From Stenocarpella maydis (Eukaryota; Ascomycota; Sordariomycetes; Diaporthales; Diaporthaceae), in assembly GCA_002270565.1 (NCBI GenBank), contig NQMI01000006.1, positions 219,659 through 283,658 of the forward strand: DNA of 64,000 nt, in the 5' to 3' direction. This document shows positions 25,568 to 35,695 of the stretch, in pieces; the stretch's first letter is position 1; the number at the start of each line of letters is the position of its first letter. A model generated the notes under the pieces. It searched no databases. It had not been told where the DNA came from and saw only the letters and a program-made list of their open reading frames with translations. The translations under genes were made by a program, and so were the position numbers.

Positions 25568-25861
25568 TGGGCCCTTTGGAAATTGCTACGTATGGAGGTA
25601 AACGACGCTACGAGGAAGGGGGACAACTTATGATACATATGTACTATTGCGAGCGCGGGAGACTTTTGATGTCTATAAAATAGATGGCATAGGCTGGCAT
25701 GTGAACAGATTCAAATGTTTATAGATGGGTTACACGATGGTAAACGAACACACACAGGATCTTCTTATCCTGTACTAATCTATTAATTATGCATCCTGGG
25801 ATTCCAGCAAGCCATCCAAGTCCGTTTGTTAAAAGAAGACCGGGAAGGCTCAGAATCCAGC

Positions 25862-27374
25862 CTATGCGCCGTTCTCTACTGCAGGGGGCTTGTAATATTG
25901 AGTGAAATCGTGCATGACAGCGAGTAGCCCCTATAAAGCTGTCAGCTACAAAACAAAACAAGAGTCGCATCTCCAACTTCCAGAGAGGGGACGTCTAGGT
26001 GATGCACTTACATTCTTCATCTCTTCCGCAAATTCCGGGTCCTTGTCCGCCCTCTCCACAGCCTGGAAGAATGGGTCCGCCTTGATAGTCTCGGGGCGAG
26101 GATCCCACAGTCTGCGGATGTTGCTGGAGGATATCGGGTTGATAATGTCGTTGTACTTTTGGATCCGCACCTCCGAGTACTTGTCCAGGATGCTGTCGTC
26201 AAGCTGACCCGTGGCTATGCCGTATAGGCAGTCGAAGAGATTGCCAGCATCAACGAGGCCTCCTGTCAGGCCCATGCCGCCACTGCGCAGGTACATGTCA
26301 GTCGTATCACCATCCAACTTAGCAGTTGCGCGGGGCCAAGTCACCACTTACAAAGGGTTGCACACATGAGCCGCATCGGCAGCGAGACAGACCCGCCCGA
26401 CCCTGAACTTCTCGGCGCACCGCTGGTGGATCTTGTACGGGCTGAAGTTGACCACTCTGTACCCGTCGGGCTCCGGCGCCCCGGGCACAAACTGCTTGTA
26501 CTTCCAGGGCAGGCGCTCCCTCATTTGCTCCCTCGTCAGGCCCCCGTCTTCGCCGTACGTGATGCGCAGCAGGCCGTCGTTGGCGAGCTGGGCGATCATC
26601 GGGAAGTGGTCAGGGTGGATCATGAAGGTCGACGAGGTCCACTTGTAGTCCTTGAATCTGGGGTAGTACACCTGTGGCGTGTTCAGTCAGATGGGTCATA
26701 CAAGGTGTGGGATCCCGGGAGCGCTCACGTTGGTGGCGACAATCTGCTTGTCCCACGTGAACCCCGGGAACTCGTTGCCGAACAGCTCGCGCCGGACTTT
26801 GCTTGTCGCGCCGTCGCACCCGACGATATAGTCCGCCTCGAGCCTCTCCTCCCCTTCCGGCGTCTTCACGTTCGCCCACGCCTTGTCCTGGTCCTGGCCA
26901 ATGGACAAGACCTCGTGGTTAAGCAGGACCTTCCCGCTCGGATGACGCGCGAGGTGGTCATTCATCAGCGGCAACAGCTCGTCCAGGGGCAATGAGATGT
27001 TGGTCTCGCCCCCCGGTGGGTTGTCCGCCAGGAGCTTGCAGACCTGCTCGAAGCTCTTCTCGCCATTGGCCTCGAGGATCCTCCAGCTCACGCCGTCGGG
27101 GACGAAGGCGACCTTCATGATGTCCTCCATGAGCCCCGCCCGCCGCAGCTCGTATATGGTCGGCGCATTGTAGAAGCTTGCGCGGGGGTTGCGATCTATC
27201 TCGTGGCCCTTCTCAAGGACAGTGACGGAGACCCCCTTCTGTGCGAGCATCAGGGCAATGAGGAGGCCCGCTGGCCCTGCGCCCACAATGATGACCTTGG
27301 TCACATCAGCATGTCACTGTCGCATCTGCATTACGGTAAGGACTCACATTAAATCCTTCCTTGACCTTTGCCAT
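25862..27374 (-). CDS. FAD-dependent aromatic-ring monooxygenase (PHBH fold)
   Basis: Class A flavoprotein hydroxylase using NAD(P)H and O2 on a phenolic or related substrate. Five exons, 27374-27348, 27295-26729, 26671-26352, 26282-26012 and 25930-25862, give 417 residues with all phases consistent. The nine-residue first exon (MAKVKEGFN) joins directly to VIIVGAGPAGLL, placing the FAD dinucleotide motif GAGPAG at 14-19. IVGCDGATSKVRRE at about 167-180 is the DG motif. [22 protein letters not shown] near 293-314 is the ribityl-binding site; its usual GD is AD here (A296-D297), a variant I believe occurs in fungal relatives but cannot check. No signal peptide, so cytosolic. It diverges from the VAO-type gene at 28425 with about 1.05 kb between starts, suggesting a shared promoter for aromatic oxidation. 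Exact substrate unknown. Confidence 0.92.
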
Positions 27375-28424
27375 TTCAAAATTTTGGTATTCACATTGAC
27401 AGAATGTTGATAGTACGTATCGTGACCATATTACGCTGCAGGATCAAGCGTCCATCCACCAGCCGGTACTGAGCCGTCCACATCAAGCATACCTACACGA
27501 GATCTCGGAGCTGATTTATTCTGCCGAGCTCCCGCATCAAGCACCCACTCTTCTGTTTCATGCACATGTACCATACAGGTGCCATTGCAGGCATAGCGGC
27601 GTAAATCCGTGCTACGTCAATGAGCTGTTTCCTAGCGACGGTAGTTGTGGAGATTGCGGGGAAAATAGAGTTCCAAAGGGGTCCCCGTGGGGTTGCGGAT
27701 GAACTATTTTCTGCCACAAAAGGTCTGCGGGGGGCTGGAGCTCTCCGCTCCGGGCAATCTTCGGCAAGTATGTAGTATATTTCCCATGGGTTTGCATACC
27801 ATGGATCTTAATAAGTAATCAGTGTTTTGGAACAAAATACTTTGACATATTTACACACATCGTACGACAGGGACACGATTCTCGACACAGGGTCAACGAA
27901 GCGCCCCGAGTCTGCAGGACGTCATTCTGTCAGGGCTAATCCTAAGATAACTTGCCTGATACTATTGCATCGGAGTTGACTGGAATCCGACTTCAGTCCT
28001 ATCAAGATTGACTTCGGTCGGAAATCTGGACCCGAGGTTTCAAATACCGAGGCTAGAGAGGTCAACTAAGAAATCTGTCATCAGCTGGCACAGAGACGTC
28101 GCAAATTTGAGACGCAGAATAGAGGGGTTCTTGCATGCATAGGCTGGGCTCCTCATCCTGACCCTTTGCCACCTCGAGGTTAATCTCCAACTCCAAGCTC
28201 GATCTGAGCCAAGAGTTCCCGAGGCCCGTGGTGAGGAGACGGATTTACACATTTGGGTACCGACGAGGCTCCAACGCTGTGTGCAGAAAACATGGACCGA
28301 GAGCTGATTAATCCCATCAGTTCATATATATTTGGCCAAGATAAAAATAAAAAATAAAAATAAAAGAACGAAGCGTGCCAACCAATACCAGTACGGGGTA
28401 CTCGTCACAGCACCATCAGACAAA
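27375..28424. promoter_or_regulatory. Shared divergent promoter, monooxygenase / VAO-type oxidase
   Basis: 1050 nt between two divergent flavoenzyme genes, without credible coding frames. At 27986-27991 and 28017-28022 there is an inverted pair TCCGAC...GTCGGA separated by 25 nt, and CGG at 27971 with CCG at 27987. CGG/CCG half-sites are what fungal Zn2Cys6 activators bind, so this is a plausible operator, unproven. An A-rich (AAAATAAAAAT) segment lies at about 28340-28365 near the VAO start. Confidence 0.45.
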
Positions 28425-30632
28425 ATGCCTGCACAGACAGAACCCCGATACGCAGACCCCGTCTACCAGACCGCGCATGACAACACCTACAACAAGCCGA
28501 TCATCCCAGGCATCCCGGACGTCCTGCCACCAGGCGTATCTCAGGATGGCTTTGATAGCGCGCTGAAGCAAATAGGGGCAGCGCTCGGAGAGGGTGCTAT
28601 TTTTCGTGGCGAAAGGCTGAAGGAATACGTAGACCCGTACGAGATTCCCGAGGGCGGCCACGAGAGGAAAGTGCCTGGCGCTGCTGTCTGGTGAGGATCT
28701 ATCCCGGCGTAGCCCGCCATGCGGTTGAATTCTAATACCAAAACACCCAGTCCGTCCTCGGTCGAGGAGCTGCAGGCTGCTCTCAAGGTGGTCAATGAGT
28801 TCAAGATCCCAGTGTGGGCTACGTCCCGCGGAAAGAACCTGGGGTAAGTCCCAGGGGAACACGATTCTCGTAGGGCCTCACTAAATGCGGAACAGCTATG
28901 GTGGACCTGCACCCGTTGTCAGTGGGTCCATAGTCATGGATCTCCACCGCATGAATAAGGTCCTCGAGGTCAGCGAGAAATTCTGCTACGCGGTGGTGGA
29001 GCCAGGCGTCTCGTTTGGCGATCTCTACGCGTACTGCGCCGAGAGGAAGCTCAAGGTCTGGCCCAGCACGGCGTCGCTCGGCTGGGGCAGCGTGGTTGGC
29101 AATGTAAGCACTGCCATGATCATCTCTCTCCCTCTGGGGTGATTTCTAATCCATTCCAGACCCTTGATAGGGGAATGGGCTTCATCCCTTCTGGAATCCA
29201 CCACGAGAACATCGCTGGGCTGGAGGTGGTCCTCGCCAACGGAGATGTCGTTCGAACCGGCCAGTTCGCCATGACATCTTCGCCATCCGCCCACCTGACG
29301 CACCTCAGCTTCGGGCCATCCATAGACGGGCTCTTCCTCCAGAGCAACCTGGGCATCGTTACCAAGCTAGGGATTCATATGACGCCTCAGCCTCAGGCAT
29401 ATATGCCATGCACTTTTGACATGCCTGATTTTGATGATATCGAGACCAGTGAGTGACCCAAGATATATGTTTTCTTTCATTTCGGCTCCGGTGCGGGTTT
29501 CGTGAAAGTGGCATCCATCGGGGCCGCTCGATAGCCACTCTGCAGCTCTCCTCCTCCCTAGCCATGAGGTCCGGTGGCCTGCCTGCTAACGAGCGGACAG
29601 TAACCGACGTATTTGGTGAGATGCGCCGCAACAAGACCCTCCCGACAATTGTCTATGTCTTCAGCCTCATCGAATGGTCCGCCATCTTCGGCCAACGTCA
29701 CAAGTACTGGGACGGCGACGGGCCGATCCCGGACTGGAAGATCAAGGAGATGCAGAAGGAGCTCGACACGGGGTTCTGGACGGTCAAGTGGGGGTTCTAC
29801 GGGCCCAGGGACGTCATCCAGGCGCAGTACAACGAGGTGCAGCGCGTTGTCTCCGAGGCCGCGCCCAAGGGCCGCCTGAGGAACACCATCTTCGCGGGCG
29901 GCGACGGGGCGCAGCTCCTCGAGGCCAAGACGGTGCCCCAGCCGTACGGCGGCATGTTCGTCGGCGTCCCGAGCATGTTCTCCATCCCCATGGTGGACTT
30001 CTACAACCCCAAGGAGGGCGGCGGCGTGGGCGCCCACGGCGCGTACTCGCCCATCGTCCCGCTGGACGGCAAGACGATGAAGAAGTGGGCCCACGCCGCG
30101 CGCAAGGTCTACGAGTCCCAGGGGCTGGACCTGTGCTGCGACTACTTCATGCACGAGCGCCATGCCGTCTTTGTCTGCATGCTCTGCTTTGACAAGACCA
30201 ACCCAAAGCAGCGCCAGGCCATTGAGAATGTCTTCAACGGGCTCTTTGAGGAGGGTTCCAAGTTGGGCTTCGCGAAGTACCGCTCCCACATTACGCACAT
30301 GGGTGAGTAGTCTTCCTTTATATATATATATATATATATATATCCCAGTCCGGACTAATTGGATGCTAACCCGTCCCTAGACCAGGTTGCTGAGCTCTTC
30401 GACTTCAACAACCACGCATATCGCAGATTCGTCGAGACCATCAAGGTGAGCTGTTCTCTTGTGATATGGAGGCAATGCCTCCGCCCCGATGTCGAGAGAT
30501 GCCTAATCAGAGACAACAAAACAGGATGCACTTGATCCCAATGGTGTTCTTTCACCAGGAAAGATGGGTATCTGGCCCAAGAGATTCAGAGACCAGAAGT
30601 GGAACGTGGAGAAGAACCGCGTCGAAACGTGA
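28425..30632 (+). CDS. Vanillyl-alcohol-oxidase/4-cresol-dehydrogenase-type flavoenzyme
   Basis: FAD enzyme of the VAO/PCMH family that oxidises para-substituted phenols such as vanillyl alcohol or 4-alkylphenols. Seven exons: 28425-28690, 28751-28843, 28896-29103, 29160-29448, about 29535-30302, 30381-30445 and 30525-30632, 598 residues (VAO itself is 560). The PCMH-type FAD domain shows PVWATSRGKNLGYGGPAPVV, YAVVEPGVSFGDLYAYC, STASLGWGSVVGNTLDRGMG and NLGIVTKLGIHM. The C-terminal cap ends AYRRFVETIKDALDPNGVLS then PGKMGIWPKRFR, typical of this family. No signal peptide, consistent with an intracellular or peroxisomal oxidase. The start of exon 5 is the only uncertain junction (29535 or 29562 both keep frame). 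The intron at 30303-30380 contains a (TA)n tract. Divergently paired with an aromatic hydroxylase, it fits a phenolic catabolic module (inference). Confidence 0.93.
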
Positions 30633-31146
30633 TTACCTCGGGCAATAAATCCTAGTTCGACGAGAACGAGAGACACGCGGTTTGGCAGGCAGGTTTCTCC
30701 ATGTTGCTACTCAAATGCCTGTCTGCCTCCCCACCGAGGAAGTAACCAAAAGAAGGATCAAATGAGCATCGCACCATGATCCCACCAAATGTATCCGCTC
30801 GTCAGCACCCCGAAATCTTCCAATTGTCTGCATTGCCTGTCCAGCTTGTCCAGAGGTGGCGTCTCCCACGTGCCGCGGATCGGAATTGGCCACAGGCTGT
30901 ATACCCTCGCCAGAAGACCCCCAAACGGAAGAGGGCTCGCCGGGAGACGGATTGCCGAAAAACTGCTGAATAATCTGCCGATTTCCCTGATACTGTGCCC
31001 TACACCGGCTGGCTGAATTATTGAGACCCCTCTGATGCTGGGGGCTCAGCTGGCCTCTCTACGGATTGAACTCGTCGTTTCCATGTTTCTCGTTAAGTGA
31101 CAAGTCTGTACTTGTACCATGGGGATCATGCCCACTGTTCGTTTAG
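30633..31146. other. Intergenic spacer downstream of the VAO-type gene
   Basis: About 0.5 kb of 3'-flanking sequence without a supported gene. Confidence 0.5.
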
Positions 31147-31530
31147 CTACCATCGGTAGTGGACCCACGCCCCATATTGGGGGTCAGTGAGTCCAAACAG
31201 CATCTTGAGGTCTTCGACATCCAGGGCTTCGCACCCCTCTGGCGGATCCAAGTGGGCACACTGCGCCAGGGCCTGCTCGACTTGATAATATTGAATTTGA
31301 TTTTGCCGCCACCACTCTTAAAATCCGGAGGTCCCAAAGTTCAGTAGCGGGAATCTAAGCAGAGGAACATCTGAAGTTTAGGTGAACATCAGATATTTAC
31401 CTATACCTATCAGCAGCTGGTAACCAGCTAGTTTGGGCCTCAGCTCCTCGCGCGAAAGCTCCCACAGCCTCAGCTTCCCGTCGCTGCTCGCAGCCGCGAT
31501 GAACCACACCCCGGGGGCGTCGTATTAAGA
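31147..31530 (-). pseudogene. WD-repeat protein relic
   Basis: Minus-strand reading gives GVWFIAAASSDGKLRLWEL, an unmistakable WD-repeat blade, at about 31515-31459. It is followed after a possible short intron by coding-like sequence that ends ALDVEDLKMLFGLTDP and QYGAWVHYRW with a stop at 31147. An in-frame TAA at 31318-31320 stands where CAA (Gln) would fit. On the upstream side the frame hits a stop just before base 31530 and then runs into a 9-bp satellite, so the 5' part of the gene is gone. Function cannot be assigned; WD repeats in such fungal loci often belong to NLR-type sensors. Confidence 0.6.
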
Positions 31531-31592
31531 CTAAACTGGAACTATTAGAGGGGAGTTTTCCTAAAGAAGGCTAGTATAACTGAGTATCTTAT

Positions 31593-31685
31593 ATCTCTAT
31601 AATCTCTATAATCTCTATAATCTCTATAATCTCTATAATCTCTATAATCTCTATAATCTCTATAATTTCCATAATCTCTATAATA
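31593..31685 (+). repeat. 9-bp satellite (CTCTATAAT)n
   Basis: About ten head-to-tail copies of a 9-bp unit, one variant copy (TTCCATAAT) near the right end. It starts just beyond the truncated end of the WD relic. Confidence 0.9.
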
Positions 31686-31883
31686 TGCCCCTTTTTTATA
31701 AGTAAGCTAATCTTTATTATATAAATAGTTAGGTAGGTAATAAATTAGTTTATATATATTTTTCTTTTTATTAGTACTTAAATTTCTTACTAACTAGTGC
31801 TAGCTGGGCACTAGCTGTGAAATAAAGAAGCATTTAATGTTTCTAAGACACTAGATGTCCAATTAACCAGTAAAGTTTCACAG

Positions 31884-31913
31884 ACATCTGATGTTTTCGA
31901 AAACATCAGATGT
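31884..31913. repeat. Perfect 30-bp palindrome
   Basis: The left half ACATCTGATGTTTTC is followed immediately by its exact reverse complement, with no spacer. Partial copies (CATCAGAT, CTAGATGTCC) occur nearby at about 31387 and 31852. It is embedded in AT-rich non-coding DNA. Confidence 0.9.
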
Positions 31914-32833
31914 TTCCTTCCTTATGATCCCGGGACTGAAGTTACTTGGCATCTCCTGAAGAATTCCAAGAGCCAACGAGGGAGAGGCCACAGGCGACTG
32001 GAGAAATTAAGCACAAAAAGACAGTTGTTATTGAAACGTACTTTCCACCCTAGAGCTTCCTGGTCTAGCTGCGTGCACAATGCCTATGTATTTGTGAGGT
32101 CTGCCATCCGTTTAGGTTTGGTCCATTGAGCATTAAATAGCTCCTGTCTTCTTCGGCTTAGGCGCGCTGCAGTGGGAATTCGCTGGGGCCTTCCAGTCTG
32201 AACGACCGGTTGTTCACGGGAGCATTTGCCCCCAGGGTTCCTTCCAAGCTTGGGGTTTCCCAGGCACCTAAGGTTCGGCTGCGCGTCGTGGCTCCTCAAA
32301 CTACAACGTGATGGAGGGGAGTTTGAGGCAATTGGCGCAAGCCTTCCTGGGAGGCTTCCTGACTTCGCGGCGTGGCTTCCTCAATGCGGTGAGCTATGGC
32401 AGCTCTTGCCCTGTTTCTTGACATGCAATCGGTTGACAAAACACTCCTCTCTCTCCAGCTGAGCTTGTCCTTCTCCTCCTCCCTTCTCCTCCCTCCTCCT
32501 CCTCCCTCCTCCTCCTTAGCGATTGGCTTTTACTTATCCAGCGCAATGACACTAGAAACACGTCTCACTACCCAGGGTACTGCCAGGAAGATCAGTTACC
32601 TACTGACCAGATTATAAAGTAAACACATCATTCAGGTACCTAGGCACTCTTAATAAAGCTGTCGTGCGCTGAGCAGAATCAAATTCATAAGTACGCATCC
32701 TTGCATGACCATCTGCTTCCACACGGGAGAGCGCAGACATGAAGCACTCCGCTTGGCTCACATAGTAAGAATCTAAACTGTATACTTCCTTAGATTAGAG
32801 CCATCCTGTGCTTTCCATTCTTCGAGACGAGGC
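31914..32833. other. Intergenic spacer
   Basis: About 0.9 kb with a CT-rich microsatellite at about 32455-32515 (TCCTCC repeats). No supported gene. Confidence 0.5.
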
Positions 32834-33327
32834 TCAATACGTCGCCTTATCATCAGGATGCGCCGTGTCTTTGGACTGCAGAGGCTTCATCAAGTCCGAG
32901 TACTCAAGCCTCCGATCAACATATTTCAACACGTCCGGATCCATGTTATTAGTGTTGACGCCCATCTGATTGTCTCCCCCACCAGCACTAGTGGGTGGCT
33001 GAAGCGGCCACCAATAACACCTACACAGCATAAGCAACGCCCACGGCCCCAGTCTTCGCCAGAGAGGGATCCCATCACTTACACGCATCCGCAGTGGTCA
33101 CAGAAATTAAACGATATGTCCCGGTCCCCCCAGATATACTGCTTGGTTATTACTCCTGGCTTCTTTTCGATGCTGACCTCGTCTGTATCGTAGTAGGCCC
33201 ACGCGGCGCCGTAGCGCCTGCATATGGTGCACTGGCAGACGTTGACATACTCGGGCAGTCGCGGGACAGTGACCGTGATGGCGCCGCAGTGACAGCTCGA
33301 TCGGATTGGGGTGTCTTCGCCTGCCAT
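32834..33327 (-). CDS. GFA/CENP-V-family small zinc protein
   Basis: Member of the glutathione-dependent-formaldehyde-activating (GFA, CENP-V/Mis18-like fold) zinc family; most fungal members have unknown substrates. Exon 1 33327-33083 and exon 2 33020-32834 encode 143 residues; the 62-nt intron has donor GTAAGT and acceptor TAG and keeps frame. Zinc ligands are evident: SCHCG (C12, C14), NVCQCTICRRYG (C31, C33, C36) and FCDHCGC (C76, C79, C81). The C-terminal family block reads MGVNTNNMDPDVLKYVDRR. The insert QPPTSAGGGDNQ before it is somewhat longer than usual. A T16-G14 tract lies 24 nt upstream of the ATG, inside the presumed leader. It sits between two WD-type relics but appears intact. 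Confidence 0.88.
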
Positions 33328-33350
33328 CCTACAGTACGCTTCGGGTTTTG

Positions 33351-33380
33351 TTTTTTTTTTTTTTTTGGGGGGGGGGGGGG
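33351..33380 (+). repeat. T16-G14 homopolymer junction
   Basis: Sixteen T followed by fourteen G, immediately upstream of the GFA gene; on the gene's sense strand it is C14-A16. Similar C-to-A junctions occur at 9900, 41377 and 46776. Confidence 0.9.
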
Positions 33381-33759
33381 TTGAACGGCGAGATATGGGT
33401 TGTGGGGCGAGACCGACGTTGCAACTCGGACGTGTCCCAAAGGTTATCCGCGTACTAGAAAAACAAAACAGAGCGAATTTATGCCCTGGAGCGGTTGATT
33501 CCAATTCAGGGTAGAGAACCTGCGAGAAAGCCGCTTGATGGTGGCACAACGATGATTGTCACTGGCGATCGATACCAGTAGTGGGCTCACAATCTCTCGG
33601 CATTTCAGGCAACACCGCTGTTATCATGAGGGAAAACTACAGGTCATCTCTACAGGCCGCGCCCTTCCGGAACGGGACTACGTTATGCCGTCGATACCAC
33701 TGTGACCCCTTGCTGGGCCAGGATTCCTCTCTTGAGAGCCTAATAATAACTGTCAGGTT

Positions 33760-33980
33760 TTACTCTAGAATGATCTTTAGAAAATATGGAATATAATAAT
33801 TAATTATAATATATATTACTAATTAGTTTATTTCATTTAATTCTTAATAAATAATTAGTAATATTTAATTAATTATAAGTATTTAAAGTATTGAATTATA
33901 AACTATTTATTTTATAATAAATTCATTATTTATCTTATGGATTTAATATTTAGTAATTAATAATCAGTTTTCAATAGTTA
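33760..33980. other. AT-rich island
   Basis: About 220 nt of nearly pure A/T, rich in TTAATTA-type words, ending abruptly at coding-like sequence. Compatible with a RIP-mutated or decayed repeat; no transposon motif survives. Confidence 0.6.
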
Positions 33981-35002
33981 TTGGTCTTATATTTTGCTAG
34001 GGAATTCCAACCTCTGGTCAGAAATTATAGTTTTTTGGCTAATTGTGCTACGTTGCTAGCAGTACATCGCAACAAGATCCACATTCTTGCAAGGACTCCC
34101 ACGGAAGGCCCCAGGGTAAAGTATTCTGTGGTAGCAGGTTGCGAGATGTGGCTGAGTGTACCCGACCCAGGAGACACCTTGTGTGCTCGCGCTGCATGGG
34201 ACGACCCAAAGACATTCCAGCTAGCGTTCCATCCAACAGATGCATGTCTTATGCTGACTCAACGGAGTTGTCGTGAGGATGAAATGTACATCTGGGATAT
34301 ATACAGTACGATTCAAACACCGTCACAAGCTTTGTTCAATGCTGACATTTGCAGGAGACGAATGTATGGCTTCCGGAGTACCCACGCGAAGAAACGTGCA
34401 AAAGACAGGGTTTTCAGCTTGCGGAAAATACGCAATTCTTGAGCTCAAGAGCAGTAACTGCACCGTATTTTCCTCTTCTAGCAAGTGGTTCGTTGCGTTT
34501 GACGGGCTCTTTCAGTAACTGTCAACCCAAGATTGAAAGACGCAGCCAGCTGGCAGATGGAAACTCAAACCCAGCCCTTTGGGACTCATCAAGAGATGAG
34601 TCACGAATCAGCACACTAAGGTCTGCGCCAGGTTTTGACTCTGCGGTGTTGCCCGGACGGCTGTCCACCGCTGGGTTCAGCAGCATCATGCATGGTGATC
34701 CAGGAGGCGGCTCTCCCCACCCAGCCATGCAAGCGCCATTTTATGGATCAGAGGTGAAGCTTACCTCCTGTTCAGGTTTGGGAATTCTGGTATCGAGGCT
34801 TCCCCTTACTGAGTAGAATCAACACCGACAGGTAGAGGTCCTTCTCCCTGAAGGTGTTGGTGAGCCCATTACGGCAATACTTCTCCAGGATTCGAGACCA
34901 TGGTCATCGATCCGGGATTCAGGGCAACAGAGCTCTACGATAATCATCTTTAGACGCTTCCCCCTCGCTGGCTCTTGGAATTCTTCAGGAGATGCCAAGT
35001 AA
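33981..35002 (+). pseudogene. WD/beta-propeller C-terminal protein, 5'-truncated and frameshifted
   Basis: First block reads CATLLAVHRNKIHILARTP and FQLAFHPTDACLMLTQRS ending DEMYIWDIY, beta-propeller-like. An intron with donor GTACGA, branch GCTGAC and acceptor GCAG joins DECMASGVPTRRN and FSACGKYAILELKSSNCTVF. One base too many in a TTTT run at about 34471 then shifts the frame to PLLASGSLRLTGSF and a serine-rich stretch. A second intron at about 34790-34832 (donor GTATCG, acceptor ACAG) joins VEVLLPEGVGEPITAILLQD to a stop at 35000-35002, or to a further donor GTAAGT at the same place. The 5' part is lost in the AT island. Most splice signals survive, so decay is recent or the shift is a sequence error. 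It resembles C-termini of fungal NACHT-WD proteins (inference). Confidence 0.5.
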
Positions 35003-35146
35003 GTTCGCACCGGTAGCCTAGTGTTCCTTCAAGCTCCAAATAGAAGCTGAGCTGAACCACTTTCGAGTGTTTTCATGACTGTGTTTCCTAACCTGTTGTT
35101 CTAGTCGCCAGCGTTGTGTCCCCATTCAGAAGAGTATTATGCACAG

Positions 35147-35695
35147 TCAATCACGTTCCCAGTCTAGAGGCTGCTGTTCGGGGGTTGATCGGTTGGTGAC
35201 CAAAGCCGCGGCTGCACTGTCCTCCTTCGGCTCAGCCATCCCCTCCTCCGCCGTCTTGTAGATTGGCCGTGCTGCCAACCTGCCTCGCCTCCTATCATTC
35301 GCCCTGCGCTTGGCCGAGCAAGCAAGAATAATCCAAAGGAGGATACAGAGAGGGGAGTTGACTGCGGCGAGAAGCAGTATGAGACGCAATGTCATCCCCC
35401 ACCAAGACCCCGGGCTCCAACCTAGAAGTGTCCCCGCTATCACGAGAGACGATAAGATAAAGCAAAAGGTAAGGAGTCCAGCACAGATTTTAATGTCCGT
35501 TTGTGGTATCTCATCATCGTCTTCAGAGAAGATATGTATGCAATTTGGCAATCGATAGAGGTGTTGCAGCTGAACAACCATTTGGATGATCTGATTCTGG
35601 TGCCTTGCGGTGTGGTTACCGATTTTCACAACGGTAAGCATCCATACGCCTTGAAAGATGAACCGCGCAAGCAATTCTGCCGGACAGTCGTCCAT
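35147..35695 (-). CDS. Hypothetical two-TM membrane protein
   Basis: Uninterrupted 182-residue frame from ATG 35695. Two adjacent hydrophobic segments at about residues 70-92 (ICAGLLTFCFILSSLVIAG) and 99-126 (WWGMTLRLILLLAAVNSPLC and following residues) form a hairpin, followed by a basic RRANDRRRGRLAARP cytosolic stretch and an acidic, alanine-rich tail. The upstream half contains YRLPNCIHIFSEDDDE. No known domain recognised. An overlapping frame to 35837 lacks an ATG and was not used. Confidence 0.5.
   Translation of the reverse strand: MDDCPAELLARFIFQGVWMLTVVKIGNHTARHQNQIIQMVVQLQHLYRLPNCIHIFSEDDDEIPQTDIKICAGLLTFCFILSSLVIAGTLLGWSPGSWWGMTLRLILLLAAVNSPLCILLWIILACSAKRRANDRRRGRLAARPIYKTAEEGMAEPKEDSAAAALVTNRSTPEQQPLDWERD

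Noticed and set aside
29558..30298. Long antisense open frame inside the VAO-type gene
   Set aside because: GC-rich third positions create it; the plus strand encodes clear family motifs and introns.
31593..31685. Possible CRISPR-like array
   Set aside because: Units are contiguous 9-mers with no spacers, and the genome is eukaryotic.
33760..33980. Transposon relic
   Set aside because: AT-rich enough for RIP but no terminal repeat, target duplication or coding motif remains; reported only as an AT island.
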